Source: DAOTUB01 sp034437455 (GTDB lineage Bacteria; Chloroflexota; Anaerolineae; B4-G1). Taken from it: DNA of 17,124 bases. The notes under the pieces are model-generated. The model did not search any database. It saw only the letters and a list, made by a program, of their open reading frames with translations, and was not told where the DNA came from. Below, piece by piece: positions 7,524-14,432 of this stretch; positions within the stretch are counted from its first letter, which is position 1, and every line of letters begins with the position of its first letter. The stretch is taken from contig DAOTUB010000044.1 of the NCBI GenBank assembly GCA_034437455.1, positions 1-17,124 of the forward strand. The letters run 5' to 3'. Made by a program: the position numbers and the translations under genes.

Positions 7524-8144
7524 ATGATGCCAGCCTTCCTGGATCCAAACAAATCTCTCACTACCTGCGCCAGCGCAAGCTGCGAGGGATGTGAGGTCAG
7601 CCAAAAGCTACACTGCCACTTTTGTGCCAAGGATCTGGCTCACTTTCTGCTGAACGCTCTGCCGCCGGCCCTGCTGGCCGGTGCGGGCATCGTGCGCGTG
7701 GACTGGCGGTGGCTCGTGCCGTGGCTGATCGCAGCCCTGGGCTACTTTGGCTTCCTGGAAATCCGCGTCATGTGCTCGCACTGTCCACATTACGCCGAGC
7801 AAAGCACGAGCAGCCTCAAGTGCTGGGCCAACTATGGCTCGCCCAAGCTCTGGAAATATCGCCCTGGCCCGATGTCGCGGGCGGAAACATTCTGGTTTTT
7901 CAGTGGGTTCATCGTCATTCTGATCTACCCCCTCGTCTTTCTGCTGATCGGGGCGCAGTGGTTCCTGCTGGCGATGTACGTGTTGACCACAGCGGGAGCC
8001 GCCGTCACCCTGCTGACATCTTTTTGCTCGCAGTGCATCAACTTTGCCTGCCCGCTCAACCGGGTGGACGAAGCAACGCGGCAGGCGTTTTTTGAGCGCA
8101 ATCCCATCGTCGCTCAAGCCTGGGATACTTCAAACAAACTATAG
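7524..8144 (+). CDS. Second Cys-rich membrane protein, unknown function
   Basis: This 206-residue protein has 11 cysteines. The soluble N-terminus carries C15, C20, C23, C31 and C34 with H30 and H32 (CEGCEVSQKLHCHFC). Two membrane segments (about 41-58 and 62-80) lead to CSHCPHY (84-90), and C100 sits before KLWKYRPGPMSR. Two more segments (about 122-143 and 146-166) precede CSQCINFACPLN (168-179). The last motif has the same CxxC-x4-CPL pattern as the preceding protein, so they are probably distant paralogues. Metal, Fe-S or thiol chemistry at the membrane is inferred, and the substrate is unknown. GGAGG at 7513-7517 serves ATG 7524 or the adjacent ATG 7527. It lies 13 bp after the previous gene in the TetR-led operon. 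Confidence 0.8.
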   Translation: MMPAFLDPNKSLTTCASASCEGCEVSQKLHCHFCAKDLAHFLLNALPPALLAGAGIVRVDWRWLVPWLIAALGYFGFLEIRVMCSHCPHYAEQSTSSLKCWANYGSPKLWKYRPGPMSRAETFWFFSGFIVILIYPLVFLLIGAQWFLLAMYVLTTAGAAVTLLTSFCSQCINFACPLNRVDEATRQAFFERNPIVAQAWDTSNKL

Positions 8145-8154
8145 GAGGCAAGAA

Positions 8155-8424
8155 ATGCAAATCGTGATTCTAATCGCCGCAATGATCCTGGTCGGCCTAT
8201 TGGTCGGCGCGGTGGCCAGCTTGATCTGGAAGGAGAACAAGCCCTTTGGCGCAGTTGGCGACTATGTGATCGCCATCGTCTCCGCCGTCGTCATCGGCCT
8301 GCTCGATTGGTACGTGATCCCCGCGATGGGTTTTAGCGATACCCTGAAATGGCTCGGCGTGGCAACCGAGCCTCCGCTGGGGGCGCTGTTCGTGCTGTGG
8401 CTCATTCGCAGGGCGAGGAGATAA
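8155..8424 (+). CDS. Small membrane protein, GlsB/YeaQ/YmgE-like
   Basis: The protein has 89 residues with three predicted membrane segments (about 4-22, 35-52, 70-85) and a basic C-terminus (RRARR). The Gly-rich first helix followed by a short loop and FGAVGDYVIAIVSAVVIG resembles the 'transglycosylase-associated' GlsB/YeaQ/YmgE family, whose biochemical role is not established. AGGAGG lies about 6 nt before ATG 8155. It sits 10 bp after the Cys-rich protein gene and just ahead of the first ABC ATPase, so it belongs to the same operon. Family assignment is moderate, because the match is by pattern only. Confidence 0.6.
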   Translation: MQIVILIAAMILVGLLVGAVASLIWKENKPFGAVGDYVIAIVSAVVIGLLDWYVIPAMGFSDTLKWLGVATEPPLGALFVLWLIRRARR

Positions 8425-8436
8425 CCGGAAAAATCC

Positions 8437-9375
8437 GTGGAAGCAATTTCCCCCATCATCGAGACCCACGCACTGACGCGCGATTTCAAGAAAACGCGGG
8501 CAGTGGACTCGCTGGATCTCGCCATCCAGCCTGGAGAACTCTTTGGGTTGGTCGGCCCGGATGGGGCCGGCAAGACGACCACCCTGCGCCTGTTGGCCGG
8601 CCTGTTGGAAATTACGTCAGGGTCGGCAACGGTAGCGGGCTACGACCTGGCCCAACAGGCCGAGGCGATCAAGTCCAAGATCGGCTACATGGCGCAGCAG
8701 TTCAGCCTCTACGGCGAGCTATCGGTCGTGGAGAACCTCTCCTTCTTTTCCGATCTGTACGACGTACCCAGGGCCGAATTGCGCGAACGGACCGAACGCC
8801 TGCTGGCTTTTGCCAATCTGACCGAGTTTCAAGATCGCTGGGCGGCACATCTCTCCGGTGGGATGCAAAAGAAGCTGGCTCTCGCCTGCACCCTGATCCA
8901 CGAGCCACAGATCCTGCTGCTCGACGAGCCCACCACCGGCGTGGACCCCGTCTCTCGGCGGGAGTTCTGGGACATTCTCACCGAACTGTATCTGGGAGGA
9001 ACTACGATCGTGGTCAGCACGCCCTATATGGACGAGGCCGATCGTTGCTCGAAGGTGGGCTTGATGTACGCCGGGCGCATGGTCGTGTGCGCCGAGCCGC
9101 AGCAGATTCGCGCCCAGATCGAGGGGGACTTGATCGAATTGCAACCCGATGACTGGCAGGCAGCGCACGCGCTGATCGAGATGCTCCCCGGCGTGCTCGA
9201 AGTACAGACCTACGGCGATCTGCTTCACGTGTTCGTTGATTCGGCGGACAAACGCCTGCCCGAGATCGAGGCCGCCCTGAAAAAACAGGACATCGCCCAC
9301 CGAGGCGCCCGCCGCGCCACAGCCCGGATGGAGGAAGCCTTTATCTCCCTGATCAAGCGTATGGAGGAGGATTGA
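8437..9375 (+). CDS. ABC exporter ATPase, N-half YbhF-like, Pro in H-loop
   Basis: This 312-residue nucleotide-binding subunit would power ABC-2 export. Walker A is GPDGAGKT (40-47), the Q-loop is GYMAQQF (84-90) and the signature is LSGGM (139-143). Walker B is ILLLDEP (159-165, catalytic E164) and the D-loop is GVDP (168-171). The H-loop reads STPYMDEA, so P196 stands where the switch histidine is expected. GPDGAGKTT and this changed H-loop recall the first ATPase half of E. coli YbhF. The second, His-containing partner is probably the product of 12545-13486. The GTG start at 8437 has only a weak ribosome site, and AGGAG at 8416 lies too far upstream. The start is 12 bp after the previous gene, and the next gene begins 1 bp after its stop. 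Confidence 0.92.
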   Translation: MEAISPIIETHALTRDFKKTRAVDSLDLAIQPGELFGLVGPDGAGKTTTLRLLAGLLEITSGSATVAGYDLAQQAEAIKSKIGYMAQQFSLYGELSVVENLSFFSDLYDVPRAELRERTERLLAFANLTEFQDRWAAHLSGGMQKKLALACTLIHEPQILLLDEPTTGVDPVSRREFWDILTELYLGGTTIVVSTPYMDEADRCSKVGLMYAGRMVVCAEPQQIRAQIEGDLIELQPDDWQAAHALIEMLPGVLEVQTYGDLLHVFVDSADKRLPEIEAALKKQDIAHRGARRATARMEEAFISLIKRMEED

Positions 9376-9376
9376 T

Positions 9377-10510
9377 ATGTCGCTACGGCACTTGTGGGCG
9401 ATCATCCGCAAAGAGATCCATCACATCATGCGCGACCGGGCGACCTTTATCCTCGTCCTGCTGACGCCTATCGCGATGCTCTTCCTGATGGCCTACGCGC
9501 TGACGGTCGACATCGAACACGTCCCCATCGCCATCCTGGACTTTGACCGCAGCACGACCTCTCGCACCTTTGTCCAACGGATCACGGAGGGCAAGGACCT
9601 GGACTTGTACGCTCAGGTAGACACGCTGGATAAAGTCGAAGGTCTGCTCTTGCGCGGCGAAATCAAAGCCGCCCTGGTGATGGCCCCCACCTTCGAGCAA
9701 GACCTGATGGCTCTGCGCGGAATGTCTTTGCAGATCGTCATCGACGGAACGGAGCCGGAAAGCGGGGGCTTTGCCGTAGAGCACATCGGCGGGCGAGCGG
9801 AGGAATTTCTCAGCGAGGCGCTCGCCAGCTACGTCCAGACGCTCGACGTCTCGCTGGATTCTCTACAGCCGATCGACCTGCGCGTGCGCACCCTCTACAA
9901 CCCCAGCCTGAAGCCCAGGGTCGACTTGATACCGGGCTTGATCTCGATGGTGCTCGGTTTCCCGGCCCTGTCCGTCGCCCTGACCCTGGCCCACGAGCGC
10001 GAGCACGGCACGCTGGAACAGGTGATGGCGACCCCGGTGGGGCGCGCCGAGCTCCTGCTGGGGAAAATGATCCCCTACGTCATTGTCGGTCTGATCAACG
10101 TGATCGTGATCCCTGCCGTCGCCAGACTTACGTTCCACATTCCCTTTAACGGCAGTTTCCCGCTGTTTTTCTTGCTCTCGGCGGTTTTCCTGTTCGCGCT
10201 GCTCAGCATGGGTATGATCTTGGGTGTGTTTATCCGCACCCAGCCGGCTGCGCTGGCGCTCTCCTTCCTGGTCATCTTTTTCCCCGGATTCTTCCTGACG
10301 GGGATCTTTTTCCCCATCGCTTCGATGCCCGAGATCATGCGGTTGGAATCCCTGGGCCTGCCGGGAACCCATTACGCCATCATCACCCGCGGCCTGTTTC
10401 TCACCGGCGTAGGATTGGACGTGCTCTGGCCATACAGCGTGATGTTGATGGGATTGGGAATCGCGTTCACGATAGTGGGGGCGCTCTTTTTCAAAAAGAA
10501 ACTGGGGTGA
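9377..10510 (+). CDS. ABC-2 type permease, YbhS-like
   Basis: This 377-residue transmembrane subunit belongs to an ABC-2 exporter. Topology fits the family: a basic N-terminus with KEIHHIMRDRATF, one membrane helix (about 22-43), a large extracytoplasmic domain (about 44-185) and then five C-terminal helices. The cytoplasmic EREHGTLEQVMATP motif (207-220) is typical of the helix that contacts the ATPase. PGTHYAIITRGLFLTGVG near 329-346 is also conserved in the family. It starts 1 bp after the ATPase stop, with GGAGG upstream (9363-9371), so the two are translationally coupled. The substrate is unknown; YbhFSR-type systems are reported to export drugs or cations. Confidence 0.9.
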   Translation: MSLRHLWAIIRKEIHHIMRDRATFILVLLTPIAMLFLMAYALTVDIEHVPIAILDFDRSTTSRTFVQRITEGKDLDLYAQVDTLDKVEGLLLRGEIKAALVMAPTFEQDLMALRGMSLQIVIDGTEPESGGFAVEHIGGRAEEFLSEALASYVQTLDVSLDSLQPIDLRVRTLYNPSLKPRVDLIPGLISMVLGFPALSVALTLAHEREHGTLEQVMATPVGRAELLLGKMIPYVIVGLINVIVIPAVARLTFHIPFNGSFPLFFLLSAVFLFALLSMGMILGVFIRTQPAALALSFLVIFFPGFFLTGIFFPIASMPEIMRLESLGLPGTHYAIITRGLFLTGVGLDVLWPYSVMLMGLGIAFTIVGALFFKKKLG

Positions 10511-10514
10511 GAAC

Positions 10515-11657
10515 ATGCTAAAATGGACGTCGTGTGTCCGCCGGATCTGGTCGCTCTCCATCAAAGAGTTCCTCCACCTCATCAACGACTGGTGGATGCC
10601 GGCCTTTATGCTGTTCGGCGGCGTGATCGAGCTGCTACTCGTCGGATGGGCGACCTCCCGCCCGATCACCAATCTGCCACTCATGGTGCTCGATCGGGAC
10701 CAGAGCGCCGCCAGCCGAAACGTGGTCGCTGCCCTGGAAAACACAGGCGCCTTTGCGCTCAAAGCGTTGGCCCCCGATATGGAGACCATCCAGGACGCCC
10801 TCGAACGCGGCCAGATCAACGCAGCCGTCATCATCCCGCCCGATTTCGACAACGAGGTGGCCTCACCCATCGGGCGCCCCACCCTGGCGATCCTGCTCAA
10901 CGGGGCCGAGAGCATCCCGGCGACAGCCGCGCTACGGGCCATCGAAGGGGTCGCCAGCGATATGGGAGAAGGCGTCATCCTGGAGCGTCTGGGCCTGGAG
11001 CCGGATGATTTTGCCAGCTTTGCCCCCAGCCTGCGAGTCTGGTTCAACGAGGCGCTCAGCGAGGCGCTCTACACCACGCCCGCCGAACTCGGCCTGATGC
11101 TGGAGTTCACCACGCTCCTCTTCGCCGCGCTCTCCTTTTCTCGCGAGCGAGAGCTGGGCACGCTGGAACAACTGCTGGTCATGCCTTTCTCCTCGATGGA
11201 GATCATCGTCGGCAAATCCATCCCTGTCATTCTGGTGGGATTTTTCGATTTCGTGCTCATGCTCAGCATGGTGCATGTTGCCTTCGGGGTCCCTGTCCGG
11301 GGATCGCTGCCCTTGCTCCTTCTCCTAGCCCTGGGGTATCTGCTGGTCGAGTTGGGCAAAGGGATGGTCATCTCGGTCATGTCGCGCACCCAGCACCAGG
11401 CATTCCTGGTGGTCATGATGGTCGGCATGATGGACTTTATGTTCACCGGGTACGCCGCCCCTGTAGAATCTATGCCCCAGATCGTGCAGCAGGTGGCGAA
11501 CGTGATCCCCGCCTATCATTGGCTGACCATCCTGCGAGGGATCTTGCTCAAGGGGGTTGGCCTGGAGGTGCTGTGGCCCAATGTCTTGGCGCTGGCGATA
11601 TTGGGTCTGGTGATCGGTACATTCTCTCTGCGCTACGTGCGCCGGGCATTGAATTGA
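10515..11657 (+). CDS. ABC-2 type permease, YbhR-like
   Basis: The second permease of locus A has 380 residues and the same architecture as its neighbour: an N-terminal helix (about 27-47), an extracytoplasmic domain (about 48-190) and five C-terminal helices. The ERELGTLEQLLVMP motif lies near 211-224, and YHWLTILRGILLKGVG sits near the C-terminus. The two permeases differ enough to suggest an obligate heterodimer rather than a recent duplicate. It starts 4 bp after the previous stop, with GGGGTGAG as a weak ribosome site. Its stop is followed by the convergent PIN gene, which separates it from the second ATPase. Confidence 0.9.
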   Translation: MLKWTSCVRRIWSLSIKEFLHLINDWWMPAFMLFGGVIELLLVGWATSRPITNLPLMVLDRDQSAASRNVVAALENTGAFALKALAPDMETIQDALERGQINAAVIIPPDFDNEVASPIGRPTLAILLNGAESIPATAALRAIEGVASDMGEGVILERLGLEPDDFASFAPSLRVWFNEALSEALYTTPAELGLMLEFTTLLFAALSFSRERELGTLEQLLVMPFSSMEIIVGKSIPVILVGFFDFVLMLSMVHVAFGVPVRGSLPLLLLLALGYLLVELGKGMVISVMSRTQHQAFLVVMMVGMMDFMFTGYAAPVESMPQIVQQVANVIPAYHWLTILRGILLKGVGLEVLWPNVLALAILGLVIGTFSLRYVRRALN

Positions 11658-11681
11658 AGTAGGGACGAGGATGCTGCTACC

Positions 11682-12185
11682 TTATCGAGCGAGCGCCTCT
11701 GCAACAAGCCTCTGAACATAAGATTTGAAACTGGGGCTCAAATAGAGCGTGCTATGGACAAACAAATCGTCAATCGCCCGATCCAATGCCTGAGTGTCAA
11801 GCAAGCCCGCTGTATAAGCCCGCAACAGGATGCCCACGCTGCCCATGGGAGTCTGGCCCTGAGCTTCAACAGCGCGACGCAGATCCAAGTCGTCTGTCAG
11901 CACCAATTCTGGCGCAAGTCGCTGCGCCAAGACGAGCGTAGCTACGTCGGCATACTGTAAATCTGGAAACGTTTCAAGTTGAGCATCTATTTCGTGTGGA
12001 GGTATTTCGTGAATATGAAAAGTACAACCGGCCAAAGGGGTCAATTCTTCAAGCAGCACATGCTGGCGGACTTCTTGGGTCACTTGAGCAGCAAGATGTA
12101 GGGAACGAAACGTGCCAAACACTTGCCACAAATCAATCTGCCACAGGTGTGTAAGCGGTCCGCTATCACACACTGCTTGGGTCAT
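11682..12185 (-). CDS. PIN-domain toxin (VapC / DUF3368-like)
   Basis: The protein has 167 residues and is probably a PIN endoribonuclease toxin. Likely metal-binding acids, numbered from ATG 12185, are D7 (VCDSGPL), E38 (TQEVRQH), D80 (QYADVATLVLA) and D98/D99 or D101 (LVLTDDLDLRRA). The usual GExxA glutamate is replaced by Asp. The GSVGILLRAYTAGLL segment followed by a helical end resembles the DUF3368 class. RNA target is unknown. A TTG at 12215 would add 10 residues; I prefer ATG 12185, with GAGG about 9 nt upstream. Its start overlaps the antitoxin's end by 20 bp, typical of coupled toxin-antitoxin pairs. It runs opposite to the transporter genes. Confidence 0.75.
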   Translation of the reverse strand: MTQAVCDSGPLTHLWQIDLWQVFGTFRSLHLAAQVTQEVRQHVLLEELTPLAGCTFHIHEIPPHEIDAQLETFPDLQYADVATLVLAQRLAPELVLTDDLDLRRAVEAQGQTPMGSVGILLRAYTAGLLDTQALDRAIDDLFVHSTLYLSPSFKSYVQRLVAEALAR

Positions 12186-12468
12186 AGTCCAATCCTCGAA
12201 GGATGTCTTGAGCAAGAGCCTGTTTGGCGTACTCGATCTCTTCTACTTGCTCGCGACCGAGGATGGCGATGGCCCGTTCACGAGACATAGCACCTTCGAT
12301 GAAAGCTCGCTCTATGGACTGGCGATAAAGCAAGTCTAAACCAAGATGCAAGGCTTGACCAAGCAGCGTGATCTCATCTTGCCCGGTCTGGCGCGTGAGA
12401 AAGGCCAGCTTTCCGATCACTTGAGAGGTTTCCAATGATACCCGTTCCTCAAAAGTTGATGTGCTCAT
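12166..12468 (-). CDS. Probable antitoxin partner of the PIN protein
   Basis: The protein has 100 residues and is all-helical in appearance. The middle (GQALHLGLDLLYRQSIERAFIEG) and the following MSRERAIAILGREQVEEIEYAK look like a small helical DNA-binding unit and a toxin-binding tail. This recalls UPF0175-type antitoxins that accompany DUF3368 PIN proteins, but the match is loose. The main support is position: it is first in a two-gene operon, overlaps the PIN gene by 20 bp and has a perfect promoter at 12499-12526. The pair is likely autoregulated, but no clear operator is seen. The ATG start is clear. Confidence 0.6.
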   Translation of the reverse strand: MSTSTFEERVSLETSQVIGKLAFLTRQTGQDEITLLGQALHLGLDLLYRQSIERAFIEGAMSRERAIAILGREQVEEIEYAKQALAQDILRGLDYDPSSV

Positions 12469-12498
12469 TTCTCTACCCTTTATCCAAGTCTCACCTCG

Positions 12499-12526
12499 AT
12501 TATAGGCTCTTTTGGATTGTTGTCAA
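12499..12526 (-). promoter_or_regulatory. Consensus promoter of the toxin-antitoxin operon
   Basis: On the minus strand TTGACA (12521-12526) and TATAAT (12499-12504) are separated by 16 bp, a perfect match. It fires leftward, away from the ATPase gene that starts at 12545. No equally good rightward promoter is visible between 12469 and 12544. Confidence 0.85.
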
Positions 12527-12544
12527 CTACATTGGGAGATGACG

Positions 12545-13486
12545 ATGGAAAGCAACGACCATGCCATCATCGCCCGCGGCCTGACCAAGCGTTTCGGCGA
12601 CTTTACCGCCGTGGACGGGATTGATTTCGCCGTCCGGCGCGGGGAGATATTCGGCTTCCTCGGCCCCAACGGCTCCGGCAAGACCACCACCATCCGCATG
12701 ATGCTCGGCCTGCTGCGGCCTACCGATGGGTCGGTGCAAGTCATGGGCGTGCCGGTGGCCGAACACGCGGCGAGAATTCGACCTCGCGTCGGCTACATGT
12801 CGCAACGCTTCAGCTTGTACAACGACCTGACAGTGCTCCAGAACCTCCAATTCTACGGCCGAGCGTATGGCCTGGCAAACGACTTGCTGAAGGAGCGCAT
12901 CCAGAACGCGCTCCAGATGGCCGGGCTGGAGGGCCGCGAACGCACGCACACCAAAGACCTTTCGGGAGGGTGGCGACAGCGACTGGCGCTCAGCGCCGCC
13001 ATCCTCCACCGGCCAGAGCTGGTCTTTCTCGACGAACCGACCGCGGGCGTGGATCCCGTCTCCCGCCGGGCTTTCTGGGGCTTGCTCTACAAGCTGGTCG
13101 CCGAGGAGATCACGGTGTTCGTCACCACCCACTACATGGACGAGGCCGAGCACTGCCACCGGCTGGCCTTCATCCAGCGGGGCAATCTGATCGCCCACGG
13201 CTCGCCGGAGGAGATCAAGCAAGACACGATGAGGGGACAGGTACTCGAAATCGCCCCCGCCGACACGGCCAAAGCAGTCAGGGTCCTGCGCGCCGCCCGC
13301 GAGTCTGGCAAGCTGCCGCTCGAAGAAGTGGCGATGTATGGCGCGCTGGTGCACGTCGTCGCTCCCCAGATGGAACAATATCAGCAAGCCATCGCCGCCG
13401 AGTTGCGCCAGGCCGACGTCGAGCCGGGCCGGATGACGATCATCGAGCCTTCTCTGGAGGACGTGTTTATCGCCTGTATGCGGTAG
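12545..13486 (+). CDS. ABC exporter ATPase, C-half YbhF-like
   Basis: This 313-residue ATPase has a complete motif set. Walker A is GPNGSGKT (40-47), the Q-loop is GYMSQRF (84-90) and the signature is LSGGW (139-143). Walker B is LVFLDEP (159-165, E164), the D-loop is GVDP (168-171) and the switch histidine is H196 in TTHYMDEA. It aligns position by position with the ATPase at 8437-9375 but keeps the histidine, and it resembles the second half of YbhF. The two probably pair over the YbhS/YbhR-like permeases. I chose ATG 12545 because GGGAG (12534-12538) is 6 nt upstream. ATG 12539 is too close to that site, and the TTG at 12512 lies within the divergent promoter. The toxin-antitoxin operon separates it from the rest of locus A, so expression may rely on read-through. 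Confidence 0.92.
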   Translation: MESNDHAIIARGLTKRFGDFTAVDGIDFAVRRGEIFGFLGPNGSGKTTTIRMMLGLLRPTDGSVQVMGVPVAEHAARIRPRVGYMSQRFSLYNDLTVLQNLQFYGRAYGLANDLLKERIQNALQMAGLEGRERTHTKDLSGGWRQRLALSAAILHRPELVFLDEPTAGVDPVSRRAFWGLLYKLVAEEITVFVTTHYMDEAEHCHRLAFIQRGNLIAHGSPEEIKQDTMRGQVLEIAPADTAKAVRVLRAARESGKLPLEEVAMYGALVHVVAPQMEQYQQAIAAELRQADVEPGRMTIIEPSLEDVFIACMR

Positions 13487-13544
13487 AAAGTAGACAGCAC
13501 GTTAACAATTCATTGTACCTCTTGGTATGTTTCAGATGGGTTGA

Positions 13545-13588
13545 GTAGCCGCGCTTTCCATAGCGCGCGGTATGGAAACCGCGACTAC
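13545..13588. repeat. 44 bp palindromic intergenic repeat, copy 2
   Basis: GTAGCCGCG with CTTTCCATAG on the left and TATGGAAACC with CGCGACTAC on the right form an imperfect hairpin. It is the inverted counterpart of 43-96. It lies 58 bp after the ATPase stop and could act as a transcript end structure, though no T tract follows. Confidence 0.8.
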
Positions 13589-13636
13589 CTCCAACCGAAA
13601 TGAAACACACCCAAATGAAATACATCCGTATCTTTT

Positions 13637-13718
13637 CTGTAGAGCCGCTCGCATCCTTGGTTTCGACTTGTGTTGAGCTTGTCGAAACATACGACCGGAA
13701 GGTCTACTCAACCGGCGG
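13637..13718. repeat. Partial copy of the tetR-upstream palindrome, with an insert
   Basis: CTGTAGAGCCGCT, TTGGTTTCGA, an ATACG-like block and CTACTCAACC occur in the same order as in the right half of 6168-6268. A small hairpin with TTTCGAC and GTCGAAA arms (13670-13687) is embedded between them. The 13487-13738 region otherwise holds no supportable gene. Confidence 0.6.
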
Positions 13719-13738
13719 ATACTCGCTCCGTTGTCGGC

Positions 13739-13766
13739 TTGACAATCAGTCCAATCCTAGTATAAT
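13739..13766 (+). promoter_or_regulatory. Consensus promoter of locus B (tetR B)
   Basis: TTGACA (13739-13744) and TATAAT (13761-13766) are separated by 16 bp, a perfect match. The final T of the -10 box is the first base of the first operator, so repression by steric block is expected. Confidence 0.88.
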
Positions 13767-13799
13767 GAACACTCGTTCAGTAAAATGAATTATCGTTCA
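13766..13799. promoter_or_regulatory. Tandem TetR-type operators of locus B
   Basis: TGAACACTCGTTCA (13766-13779) and TGAATTATCGTTCA (13786-13799) share the pattern TGAAN(5)GTTCA, with 20 bp between their starts, about two helical turns. The first has perfect 5 bp arms and the second 4 bp arms. Two dimers could bind one DNA face. They lie between the -10 box and the ribosome site of tetR B. Confidence 0.8.
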
Positions 13800-13817
13800 T
13801 ATCACGGGAGGCTATGC

Positions 13818-14432
13818 ATGACATGGCAAGAGGAGCTTCGCGAGCGACGCCGGGACATCATTCTGGAGACCGCCGCCGCCATTTTTGCCGAGAAAGGCTA
13901 TCAGCGAGCCACGATCAAAGAGATCGCCGATCGCGCCGGGATCGCTCCAGGCACCATCTACCTCTACTTCAAGAACAAGCATCAGCTCCTGATGGGCATC
14001 GCGAACCACGTCATCGGGGAAGCGTGGGCGCAGACGCAGGCTCAGATGGCGCGTATCGACCCGGAAACATACATTGACGCCGTTTTGCAGAACATGCTCC
14101 ACTTTGTTCGCCAGAACAAGGCGTTTCTCCAGGCTGTGATCTCTGAAATCTGGACGAGCAAAGAGCTCCAGGAACAGTTCTTTGACCAGATCATCACTCC
14201 CCTCTTTGAAACCGCGGGGCGCTACCTGGAGCTCCAGATCGAAAAAGGAAGAGCGCGTCCCTGCCGGGTCGAGATCGTCATCCCGACCATCACCGGTTCC
14301 ATGATCATCCTCTCCCTCCTGCGGACGCTGGCTCCCGAAGACTTTCTGACCGACTCCTCCGACGAGGAACTGGTAGATGAGTTGAAGCGGCTGTACTTTT
14401 ACGGGCTTCGGTTGGAAGGGGAGGTAAGCTGA
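13818..14432 (+). CDS. TetR-family repressor of locus B
   Basis: This 204-residue regulator has the expected N-terminal helix-turn-helix (ATIKEIADRAGIAPGTIYLYF, about residues 33-53) after RRRDIILETAAAIFAEKGYQR. The remaining helical domain should bind the inducer and mediate dimerisation. I chose ATG 13818 because GGGAGG (13806-13811) is 6 nt upstream and the tandem operators end at 13799. An in-frame ATG at 13785 lies within the operator region and has no ribosome site. Its TGA overlaps the ATG of the first permease by one base, so regulator and transporter are coupled. It probably represses itself and locus B through 13766-13799. It is not closely similar to the locus A regulator. Confidence 0.92.
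   Translation: MTWQEELRERRRDIILETAAAIFAEKGYQRATIKEIADRAGIAPGTIYLYFKNKHQLLMGIANHVIGEAWAQTQAQMARIDPETYIDAVLQNMLHFVRQNKAFLQAVISEIWTSKELQEQFFDQIITPLFETAGRYLELQIEKGRARPCRVEIVIPTITGSMIILSLLRTLAPEDFLTDSSDEELVDELKRLYFYGLRLEGEVS

Noticed and set aside
8437..8600. GPDGAGKT with Asp instead of Asn as a damaged Walker A
   Set aside because: The Lys and Thr that bind nucleotide are intact, and GPDGAGK is a normal variant in this exporter ATPase group.
9863..11047. 394-codon open frame on the minus strand across the two locus A permeases
   Set aside because: It is antisense to two clear permease genes, has shadow-type composition (rich in His, Arg, Asp, Gln) and shows no domain. High GC removes stops in this frame.
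12527..13387. 286-codon open frame on the minus strand across the second ATPase
   Set aside because: It is antisense to an ATPase with all its motifs intact, has no recognisable domain and shows shadow-type composition.
13600..13788. 62-codon frame upstream of tetR B
   Set aside because: It lies in palindromic repeat sequence and runs through the promoter and first operator. It has no ribosome site or domain.
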